Shown here: positions 11,235 through 21,061 of the stretch, one piece after another
Layout: every line of letters begins with the position of its first letter
How positions within the stretch are numbered: position 1 is the first letter of the stretch
Source of the DNA: Dolomedes plantarius
Lineage: Eukaryota; Arthropoda; Arachnida; Araneae; Dolomedidae
Direction of reading: 5' to 3'
NCBI GenBank assembly: GCA_907164885.2
Contig: OU015498.1
Span: 124,871,727-124,935,726 of the forward strand
DNA: 64,000 nucleotides
Notes under the pieces: generated by a model
Databases searched by the model: none
The model's input: the letters and a program-made list of their open reading frames with translations, nothing else
Told to the model about the DNA's origin: nothing
Program-made: the position numbers and the translations under genes

Positions 11235-12729
11235 TTTAAACAGAAAGATGCAATTCCATAGGGACGGTTTAAAATCTTTCAAGTAAAGCATTTACAACTG
11301 GTCGAAGTTTATATAAACGATCATGCTGAGGGTCATCATGTGGTGGTTGTTTACTGTTGTCATTAAGGGGACAGTGGACCTTCAAACCTAACTTTTTTGT
11401 TTTGAATGGATTTGCTTGAAATTTGAATATGTGATTAGTACCATAGATATGTAAAAGTGGTTAAAATTTCAAGATGAAATATTAATAATTTATGAATTAT
11501 GAATTATGAATTATAACAAAAATTGGCCTAATTAAAAATGTTCCATGCGCATTTCTTTTGCATATAATACGGTAATTTTTATTTTCATCATACCTTATAG
11601 AACTAACAATGAAACTTATTGCTTATTTTAAGCATTCATTAAAAATATAAAGAGAAAAAATAATAATAGTGAAAACACCCATTTTATTACGCAAAATACC
11701 TATAAATCGTCTTTTCAAGTACAAAATTTAGAAATTCTGAGCTACGAAGCATAATTTTTTTCAATAAAATTTATTTGATATACAGTTAAGTATATAAAAC
11801 TTAAATTTCAAAGCAATACGATAATTAGAAATGCGCCTGGAGCAGTTTGAATATTTGTATGACATGAAAATTTTTATTTTGAGAAAAACACATTTAAAGT
11901 TATTGCTATTAGTAACCACATAATATCTAAATTAAATACAAATGCCTATAACTAGGAAAGTAATCGCAGAAATTAAAAATTCTTTTTGCAACACATTCCT
12001 ACTCGTCCGTAGTTTCACAATTCAATAAAATAAAAAAAATCGAATTTTTGGACAAATTTCCCAATTTTGAAAGTCCACTGTCCCCTTAAAATCTAGAAAT
12101 TCTCTTATCTTTTCAAAACGTTTTAATGACATACATTATTTTGTTACATCATTGCCTATGGCAGGTGACCAATATGCCCTAGTGTTTGGTACGTGTACAA
12201 TAGACATCATTATACAAATACCAATGTATTGTTTAATTTCTAAATTCGTGACATTGACACACTTTTCTGGGTTTTTTTGCACACTGAATAAATTTGTTTC
12301 TTGAACTATATGCTCAATCAAATCTTCTGCAAAAAGATAACTAACAAAATTTAGAGGTGTGTTTAAATTCATAATTTCAGGAGAGAGATTCTCGTCACCT
12401 CGGAATAAAATTTGATCATCATTTAGAAGTAAATTAGTTTTCTTCCAGTTGATTGCAGGCTTTGTTCTTCCTGTATTATTTCTGTTAGATTTTGGCATGT
12501 TCCCAGCATTAGGCAGATCAAGAGCATCGCTATTATCAAGTAATGATACTTCATCTTCCGAATCACTACTACCATAAAAAATTTCATCAAAAACTTTGTT
12601 TGGTTTATAATTAGGATCACCTGTGGTGCCATCATTTTCTGAATCAGATCCATCTTCACTATGATCATTCCACTATCTGTTCATAAGTTCCTCAATTTCT
12701 TTCTGTGTTAAAAACTTTCTTCCCGCCAT
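11235..12729 (-). pseudogene. piggyBac transposase N-terminal half, split by a TTAA MITE
   Basis: The frame starts at the ATG at 12729 (MAGRKFLTQKEIEELMNR, then a stop), runs through an acidic stretch (SSDSEDEVSLLDN) and the DDE_Tnp_1_7-type N-terminus (PLNFVSYLFAEDLIEHIVQETN; EIKQYIGICIMMSIV), and is interrupted at 12086 by a TTAA element. It continues on the far side at 11366 with NDNSKQPPHDDPQHDRLY and ALLERF, and decays near 11235. Excising the MITE with one TTAA restores ...REFLDFNDNSK... in frame. The catalytic core and Cys-rich C-terminus are absent. Stops after MNR, VTK and ERF rule out function. Confidence 0.85.
11367..12085. mobile_element. piggyBac-type MITE (TTAA target)
   Basis: 719 bp element flanked by TTAA at 11363-11366 and 12086-12089, with inverted ends GGGGACAGTGGACCTTCAAA and its near complement. 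It has no coding capacity. The empty site is proven by the host piggyBac frame. Confidence 0.92.
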
Positions 12730-13156
12730 TTTCTAAAAAAATGGCATAAGCACACCATGTCTCATTTTTGATACATAAAATTGAAATCCTACTTGAATTT
12801 TTTATAAAAGATTAAAGAAGTATTTTATTAATAATTATAAAAGATACGTACCTCTAAAATATATTTATAAAACTTTCAAAGATGTAAACTGACTTTAAAA
12901 TACTGAAAATATAGCAAATACTAAGGCAGGTCTGGTATGAATTGAATGGCTATCTTTTACTGAGATCGCAATTGTGCTCCTGCTGCCATCTATCTTACGA
13001 AAATGTAACTAACAGTGATTAAAAGCTTTGCTCTGATGTTTCAAAATTAATACAAGGTGCACAAATGGATAAAAAATATTGCTTTTGAATATAAAGGGGA
13101 AAAATAACTTATGTATCAAATTTGATACAGTGTGCATTGAAGGGTTTTAAAATTGT

Positions 13157-13236
13157 CCGTAACGCTTGTGCGGGGATTTGAACCGGGGAACTGTAGACCG
13201 CAGTCCAATGCGATAGCCATTCAGCCACGGAGTCCT
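13157..13236 (-). repeat. tRNA-derived sequence (SINE head or tRNA pseudogene)
   Basis: On the minus strand there is an A-box-like TGGCTGAATGGCTATCGC and a good B box GGTTCAAATCC. The ends do not pair into an acceptor stem, so a functional tRNA is unlikely. Confidence 0.6.
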
Positions 13237-13777
13237 TGAGACAAAGCTCTTATGAAGAGGGCATAACGCTTTTTCGTTACGTGACGATTCCTGCCAGTTC
13301 ACTCTACTGTAAGCCGCGTAAAAGAACTTAGTTTCAAAAAATTAACTATTTAAAATGTGTAGATCTGTCTGTTTTGGGCCGATTTTAATGAAACTCGGTA
13401 TGTATATGTTTCTTGAGCCTTACTTTAATTTAAAAGTAATCCGGCTGAAATCAAATGTTAAATACGGATTTAATTTCTTTTGTTGTTGATGGTGGGAGAT
13501 AAACCTCCCACCTTTTAACACCCTAAAGGTTTGATTTTTAGGATGTTAAAAGCAGCAGCAGGTACTAGAAGTTATTGGATTTCAACTGTCTCCCTGGCAT
13601 CCACACAACTGTCTTGATTTGTGCTTCACACCGGCGTCACTGTCTTTTTTCCTATCCTTTCTATTTACTAAATGTATGATGCTTTTTTATGTTAATATTT
13701 TGTATCTTTCTTTCTTTACCTTTTGATGCTTGTCTTTCAATATCCCATATTTGTTTTTTTATACCAGTTTATATATA

Positions 13778-15186
13778 CACTCTGTCACAAAAAATATATG
13801 CACCCAGAAGAAATTAAGCTACTATCACGAAACTTGGCAGGAATGTATTCTAGTAAGAGATATGCAAATGATTAAAAATTCGACGCCAATGAGACAAGGG
13901 TAAGTGCGCTATGCGCATATGAGATGCGCAGCTGGGAGAGTTTAAAAGCATGATTGATCGTGCCATACGGTTATTCAAATAAATCTGTCGACTTGGATGG
14001 GCGGTATTGTGACTAGAGATGCCTCTGAGGCGTACCGGCGACAGTACGAACAATTGTCGGACTTTGAGAGGGGCCTCAGAGAAGTCGATTGGTCGAACAG
14101 GCGTATAGGCCACTACCTCGGTCGGAGCGATATGGTAGTTGCTCGGTGTTGGCAACAAAGGATCACGGAAGGGATAGTCTACCGTCGCGGAGGTTTAGGG
14201 CGTCCCAAGAACACAAATGCTCGCGAGGATCACGCAATCATAACAGCGGCCACGTCCGCACCAACAATGTCTTTAGAATTGGTTCGACGCCATTTACCAC
14301 CTTCCAGACATCCGGTGGTATCAAGGGAAACCATTCGGAGACGACTGGCCGACGCAGGTATAAGGAGCCGACGTCCATTAAGACGCCTACCACTGATCCC
14401 ACATCATAGGCAGTGTGGATTGGATTTTTGCCGACCTCGGGCGAGCTGGAGTGTGACCGACTGGAGGCGTGTGATCTTCAGCGATGAATCCCGATCCAGT
14501 CTCAGGGCTGATGACCAGCGCATACGCGTGTGGAGGCGGCCAGGCCACCGGTCCGATTCGGCATTTGTTGTCGAGAGGCGTACGGCGATTACACAAGGTG
14601 TGACAGTTAGGGAGCGATTTGTTGGGACACACGATCACCTCTAGTCGTCCTTCAACGCACTTTGACGGCATGCAGTTACGTGGACGAGATTTTAACGCCA
14701 GTTGTACTGCCTATGCTATCAAGTCGCCCAGGTGCCATTTATCAGCAAGACAACGCTCGTCCACATACTGCGCGACTCTCCCAACAATGTCTTCAAGGAT
14801 ATGACGTTCTCCCATGGCCTGCCAGGTCACCAGACCTCTTGCCAATAGAGCACGTCTGGGACGTGCTTGGAAGGCAACTGCAGCCGTCCCGGAATACTGG
14901 TGAATTAAATGCCCAGTTGCAAAGATTATGGCATGATCTTCCGCAGGAGGTCATAAGTGACCTCACTGATTCGATGCCACGCTGTGTTTCGGCTTGTATA
15001 GCTGCCTTAGGTGGATTTACTACTTATTGATTTATAACATTTTACATGCCATACCTTCTCAATAAAACGGTCTGTTCTTCTGAATTTGTAATCATTTGTT
15101 TATCTCCACATACACTACATACATGTTAAGTTTCGTGATAGTAGCTCGTTTCTTTCTGAGTGCATATATTTTTTTGTGACAGAGTG
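13778..15186 (+). mobile_element. Tc1-like transposon B
   Basis: 1,409 bp element with inverted ends CACTCTGTCACAAAAAATAT and flanking TA (13776-13777, 15187-15188). A second inner inverted block (AAGCTACTATCACGAAACTT and its near complement at about 15135-15155) extends the terminal repeat. Confidence 0.95.
13997..15030 (+). pseudogene. Tc1-like transposase of element B (one frameshift)
   Basis: A long frame from the ATG at 13997 (MGGIVTRDASEAYRRQYEQL) covers the helix-turn-helix region and the first catalytic Asp (RVIFSDESR). It shifts near 14610, in the conserved GVxVWG region, where one base appears to be missing. The rest reads in the next frame: YVDEILTPVVLPML, second Asp in IYQQDNARPHTA, Glu in RSPDLLPIEHVWD, ending at 15030 with GGFTTY. 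Apart from this lesion the protein is nearly complete and all three catalytic residues are visible. Confidence 0.92.
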
Positions 15187-15189
15187 TAT

Positions 15190-16689
15190 TTGGCCAAAGG
15201 GATTCTGCCTGCCAAGTTGGAAAAAAACACATTTAGATAAGTTTATGTATATAAATTGCTGACTAAGATATTTTAATGAGACACTTGAAAACTGCTCATT
15301 ATAAATACTTGTACAGTATAAGCATACTTTATTCAGCTTTGCTTTTACTACTGCTCACTAGTACGTTTACTTAGTTTTTTGAACGCCCACTGTTCCCTCG
15401 ACTGTAAATTCTGGTTAGCTTAACGCCTCTTACCAAATAATCACCAACATATAAATGACAGCCGAAGAATAATACCTTTACCTCTACATAAAGGTGAGAT
15501 AGAGATTTGTGTGAGCTGCTTTATGTGAGCTAGAATCAGCTCACATAAAGCTGATTCTAGCTTGTTCTTCCTGTTGTTCTTTACGTTGCGCCTGTCTAGT
15601 CCTATGTAGCTAAAACTCACATCATACTCTCTAAGTATTCCAGAACAAGACGTTTTTGAATATCCATCATGCTTCTCGGTATGCCAAACAATACCGTCCA
15701 CAGAGACCTGAACATTGCTCCCACCACGAATGCTCCATCGAAGGGCATATTTTCCGATTAACTGATAACCTTTTTAACTGTCTTTTAAACTTATTTTAAA
15801 TATTAAACTCTTTTCATTTTTCCCATTTTTCCATACGTACTTCTTAATTTTCTCATTTCGATAATTCACTTTTTTCTTTCTTAGCTGTGTATGTCGCAGT
15901 CGGCATAGTAGGCTCAGGTTCTGGGTTGCGAGTTCTAATTTCATGGCTACGCCCCCAAAAATTTATTACTTTTTATTGTTGTTTTATTTGGATCCTAAGG
16001 CTAGCTCATTTTTTCTATAACTTTTTACTATAAAGATTTTATTTTTAACCGATGAAGGCCTAGCTGAAAATTTTATCGTTTTTACTGAATCATAGCATTT
16101 CTTTTTTCTGGAGATAAACGTCACAGTACCATGGAGCGGGAGGGTAGGCAGATTCTAATAGATATTCTATACTCTGTCTTTTTTCCAACAAAAGTATTTG
16201 GCAGTTTCTGAATTTTGAGCCCCGCTGTCACTGTGTCATAAAATGTTAGAAGAGTCAGAGGTCACAACTTTTGGCAACAATCAGCTCGTAAGATCAGAGA
16301 AAAGATTTTCGTATTGTTTTAGTTTAAATTTTTTAAATTTTTGAATCTAGAAACTTTCACCCCAAATTATGTTTTTACCTGCCTTCAATACTGACAGCTC
16401 TGCAAGGCATTTATAACTACCCTTAGGAGAAACTGTACAGGGACAAGTAAGTGTCTTTGAATAACAAAGTCAGTGCTGACTGCCTATGGTTTAGTTTGAC
16501 CTCTCTAGTGGACACGACACCAATCTACTAACTAATTTTTGAATAGACTGGACCCAAAATTCGATATTCGAAATAATTTTTAAGTACCAGAAACAAATTT
16601 AGTTTTAGGAAATGAGAAGTTAAAACCTTTAGAATGTTTTTCTAGTTGAATAAACTTCTTTTTTGTTTAAAAAGCAGTTCATATATATA
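15190..16689. other. No gene seen
   Basis: AT-rich DNA without a convincing frame. The only structured feature is the double hairpin at 15518-15562. Confidence 0.5.
15518..15562. repeat. Two overlapping 14 bp hairpins sharing a middle arm
   Basis: Stem A pairs 15518-15531 with 15538-15551 (loop of 6). Stem B pairs 15528-15541 with 15549-15562 (loop of 7). Both are perfect and mutually exclusive. Confidence 0.9.
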
Positions 16690-19053
16690 CAGTCGAACCC
16701 CGTTATAACGAACTTCAAGGGACCAAAGGTTTGGTTCGCTATATCCGGTGGTTCGCTATATCCGAACCGTTAAGAAAAATGTTCACAAAATGTATAACTC
16801 ATTAGTTGCTATGTGTATTCAATAATGATGTATTAAAAAACGACAAAATCTATTAAAAATGACCATTAATGAATTAAATTGACTAAAATCGATAACATTA
16901 AACTGATACAATACTAATTAAACTAATTAAAAATTAAAGACAAATGGATATAAATTCATTTTACCTTTAATTCTTCCTCACTGTTTTGTTACAGAAATAA
17001 TCGGTTATCTTATGCTGACGTGATACCGATTTCAAAAACATTATATGAATTTCTTTGTCCAGTACGTCAAATGACTGGACACTCTTTCTTCCACTGTTTG
17101 TGTGGAAAAAAACTTATTAATTACACGCATTGCTGCTGTAGCATCTAAGATGGTGGGAATTTCATCATTTATGTGCCCCTCTTCATCAGCATCAGATGCA
17201 GAATATTCGATTTCAGAATGATTCATTTTAATTTCTTCCACAATATCTTCATCAGTCGGATTTTCACATGTAATGATTTCATCATCAAATGTTTCGAACA
17301 ATTGCATGTCACAATACGAGAATGAGGAAATGTGTTTATCTATCCACATCGCGATAGGTAAATCTTCATCATCTTCTTCTTCAACATTCTTTGCTAGGCC
17401 AGCATGTCGAAAACATTTTCTAATTGTAGAATCTGTAACAAGCCGCCAAGATTTTTCGAGCATTATAAGTGCATCAAGAAGAGAAACGTCACATTTTACA
17501 TTTTTATCATATCCTTCTAAAATTCGTAAAATGAGCTGCTTCCTGTAATAACATTTAAGGCTTCTGATGACACCCTGGTTCATAGGCTGTACTACAGAAG
17601 TTGCATTCGGGGGAAAGAGTACAATTCTAATCGATTGTAACTGTTTATCGTTTTTGTGTGCACTACAATTGTCAAGCAGAAGTAGAATTTTCAATTTTTT
17701 AACTGAAAGTTCACGATCCCACTTTCGAAGTTCTTTTTCAAACAGTTCCTTAGTCATCCACGCCTTACGGTTGGCTTCATAAGAAACAGAAAGCCGTTTG
17801 ATATTTTTGAAGCATCTGGGGTGTTTAGATTTTCCAATTACTAGAAGCTTACGACGTTCAGTTCCACTCATATTGGCACACACAAGAAATGTGATTCTGT
17901 CTTTCGACAATTTTCCGCCATTACATTTCTCTCCATTAAATTTTAATGTCTGGTTTGGTGTCATCTTGTAAAACAGTGCAGCTTCATCAGCATTAAATAT
18001 GTCATTCTCGTCATATTCACTAGAGATGTCATTCCAAATATTTTCTTTCCACTTATCGATGTTGGATGCTGAAACATCTCCCGATTCTCCGACAATTTTT
18101 CCGGAAGATATGTTGTTCCGCTTCTTGAATCTGTCTAACCATCCATTAGAACACGAAAATGGAATTCCAAATTTACTGGCAAATTCATCAGCTTTTGACA
18201 GAAGCATTTGCCCAGAAATTGGTACATTTTGGCTTCTTTGAATGCTGAACCATTTTAATAAAGCTTCTTCCACTTCTTGATGGTCAGCTTTTCTTCATTT
18301 TTTTTTGGAGTTCAAATTCTTCTCGAAAGCAGAAAGTATGCTTTCTCTGTTTTTCCATATTGTTCCAACTGTAGATTTCGATAAATCTTTTTTTCGCCAA
18401 ATGTCAACTTGGCTATCTCCATTTTGTATTTCTCTTATGATATTTACTTTTTCTTCGATGCAGAATGGTTTACGCTTGCTCGACATGATGTACCTAATGA
18501 TTTCTTAAAAGCGAATTTTTAACTTGTGATAAACACTCAAATAGGTGAATTAGATGAAATGACTCCCCTTCCACCTGCGTGTGGAAATGAATCTTCCGGC
18601 TCGACCCTGAGCTGACCTTTCCCCTTGTTCTCGGGTGCGCATATGCTATACTGTTCATGCTTTTACTTGTTCTCCTCGAGCGTTTGGTGAACCTTTCCCC
18701 TCCCCCCCTCCTCTTACTGTGGTTTCGCTTACCGAATTACTGGCGGGATTAGATGTTTCTACCCTTGAATAAACAGATTATCGCTGATTTACTCCGTGTT
18801 TCACTAGCTGACATACATTTCCATATGAAATCAGAGTTGAAGTCATGTTTTCACAACTGCGGAACAAATAAAAAAAAATAAAAATCAGTCGACTGAAAAA
18901 AAAGGTTCGTTATAGCCGATTCTTAACATTTCGGAGGTTCGCTATAAAAGGGTAAATTAGCATTAAATAGAATAGGAAAACGGCGGGACCAAAAATTTCG
19001 TTCGTTATATCCGGGAGTTCGTTATATCCCAGGTTCGCTATAACGGGGTTCGA

Positions 19054-19056
<3 letters not shown>
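16690..19056 (-). mobile_element. Tigger/pogo-like DNA transposon, nearly full length
   Basis: 2,367 bp element with inverted ends beginning CAGTCGAACCCCGTTATAAC and flanking TA. Further internal copies of the TTCGTTATA/TTCGCTATA motif lie at both ends (16740-16765; 18900-19040), as is usual in this group. Confidence 0.95.
17041..18486 (-). pseudogene. Tigger transposase (frameshift, catalytic Asp changed)
   Basis: The start is the ATG at 18486 (MSSKRKPFCIEEKVNII), a CENP-B/pogo-type helix-turn-helix. After 63 codons the frame shifts in an A run near 18296-18305 and continues into a 410-codon frame (18273-17041). This has the second DNA-binding domain (EALLKWFSIQRSQNVPISG) and the DDE core: Asp in NADEAALFY, Asp in LLLDNCSAHK. 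The third position, normally Asp in a P-x-D-Q-G motif, is Asn here (PMNQGVIRSLK, codon AAC near 17576). The frameshift could be a sequencing slip, but the D-to-N change would by itself be expected to kill catalysis. Confidence 0.92.

Positions 19057-19101
<45 letters not shown>
19050..19101. repeat. (AT)n microsatellite
   Basis: AT run abutting the right end of the Tigger element. Confidence 0.9.
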
Positions 19102-19104
<3 letters not shown>

Positions 19105-19407
19105 TATACATATGTAAAATCAAATTAATTTATAAATATGTAATCCTCTTTATATTTTGGCTTCATATAACCTTTCCATCTTGAAAGCCTGCTTAATATC
19201 ATCATCTTTTTCTTAGAATTCAAAAATTTTTATGCAGAATAAATTCACGCAAAACGTTGGTTTTAAGAAAAGCAATTATATGTTTATTTTACATAAATCT
19301 AAATTTACGTTATTTTTAATGAATATTCATTGAGATGTAAAAAATATACTGATTGCAAATTTTGGATACTCTGAAACCTAAATTAGAAATTTTCCCAAAA
19401 ATATATA

Positions 19408-19719
19408 TTAATTTGTTTTACAGTGAAAATCTTTAAAACAGTCCTTTATGCAAAGTCCAACATTGCATTTTATGCACAAGATTGATGATCTCCTTTCTTG
19501 TCCTTTTGACTGGCATAGTACACATCTTCGTTTATTTTTCTCTTCGGATGGCCAGTGATCATGGGAGAGCATTTCTGAGGAGCGTTTGGTTGATGGGGAA
19601 ATTAATTTTACAGAGACGGTCTCAGTCGTAGTCAAAAGTTCCCGAATTAGATTCATCCTAAACATCTTGTGTGATATAGTTGGATTCTCCATTTTATATA
19701 AATAGAGGCCTAGGGGCAA
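19408..19719 (-). pseudogene. piggyBac C-terminal Cys-rich fragment
   Basis: A 103-codon frame ends in RRCVLCQSKGQERRSSILC and CNVGLCIKDCFKDFHCK, the zinc-binding C-terminus typical of piggyBac transposases. It is a separate copy from the N-terminal half at 11235-12729 because it lies upstream of it on the same strand. Its 5' edge is a palindrome (CTAGGGGC AAA GCCCCTAG, about 19709-19728), probably another element's end. Confidence 0.8.
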
Positions 19720-19747
19720 AGCCCCTAGTACGTTAAAAAAAGAAAAA

Positions 19748-20092
19748 AAGAGGTAAGCAACGATAAGTAATCCTACGTTAATAACCCGCGGAAATTTCGT
19801 TAGAAGAGACTACCTGAAATATTTGAACGTAGGATTACGTTTCTCCATAACGGTCCGCGGTAAAGCAAAATTAATAACGCTAAAACCGTCGTCGCGAGTT
19901 ATAAATCAAGAGTGGCAGAGTAGACATATGTAACTTATTTTTCTTACAATCGACCTATTCTGCATAGAGTTATCACTGATCCTTCTCTTCTTATGAAGGA
20001 ATTTTATTGTAAAAAAAGGAGGTAAGAAACAATAAGTAAGCCAACGTTAATAACCCGCGGTAGTTTCGTTAGAAGAGACTGTCTGAAGTTTT
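19748..20092. repeat. Pair of ~75 bp direct repeats
   Basis: About 19748-19820 and 20013-20092 share AACGATAAGTAATCCTACGT-like sequence, CGTTAATAACCCGCGG, and TTTCGTTAGAAGAGACT. They could be the subterminal repeats of an unidentified element. Confidence 0.75.
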
Positions 20093-20303
20093 TTTTGATA
20101 TATCCATGTCAATTTTTTTAAAAACTTTCTATTACTGGAGTTTAAAATTAAATAGCTGAATATTTATTTAATTGATTTTGATTAAACTTCTGATATTTTG
20201 ATTGCCTAACTCTTTAAATAGCATTGATTTTATTTCCCCAAACAGACCATAATTTTTTCCACACTTCTTAGGAAGAATGGAAACACTGAAGATTATGTGT
20301 GTC

Positions 20304-20476
20304 AGGCCTTGTTCATACTAATCACATTGCGTCTGTTAGCGTTACTCTCATAGAAATATTTTAAACCGATATTAGACCTTAATAACTTTGTAGCTAATTG
20401 TTTGGAGGTTTGTGATTGGTTATATTTTTCATTGCGAGTAACGCTAACGCTCACGGATGAAATTTGAACAAGGCTT
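20304..20476. mobile_element. Short MITE (AGGCCTTGTTCA ends), copy 1
   Basis: Inverted arms AGGCCTTGTTCATACT... and ...TTGAACAAGGCTTT enclose inner inverted GCGTTACTC/GAGTAACGC. A related copy lies at 62237-62356. Confidence 0.75.
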
Positions 20477-20884
20477 TAGTTTCGAGTTTTGCCAAAATTT
20501 CGCTGTAAAAAAAATGACATTATTGTGGCGTATTTTTGTAGTACTACCAAGGAGCATTGTTACAATTAAACGCCATAATGGCCTCATTTTCGTGCGTAGA
20601 AATTTTTGGTCTTGTATTTGCTATTTTATGGTTCTTACAGTCATGTAAGTGTATTTTTCTGAATCTAATTACTTTCTAGATGACTCATGTATAAATTTGT
20701 AATAGTTTGTAATAGTTTGTTTCGATATCTATTTTTTTATGTTTGTAGTTAGAAGCATTTTTGATAGAATTTGAATTCAAAATGATAAACAAAACAGTTT
20801 TTCTTTGATTATAATAGTTTTATTAACCTTTGGATAATCTTTATACATTCACAATTGGAATTTAATATTATTTACCGTTTACAG

Positions 20885-20890
20885 TTTATT
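20885..20890 (-). promoter_or_regulatory. Poly(A) signal of the giant gene
   Basis: AATAAA on the minus strand, about 170 bases past the stop codon at 21062. A second AATAAA is at 20819-20824. Confidence 0.6.
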
Positions 20891-21061
20891 TAGCACCATC
20901 ACCATCACAGAATGAAATCCCTAAATCCAATTGTTTAGGTATTAATCTTCAACGATAGTTATATGGTTCAGAAATAAAATTATCCTTAACATACGATTGT
21001 ATGTTGTCATAGCCTTGCACTTTCAGTCATCTCCAAAACTGTAATTGCTATAAAAATGGAA

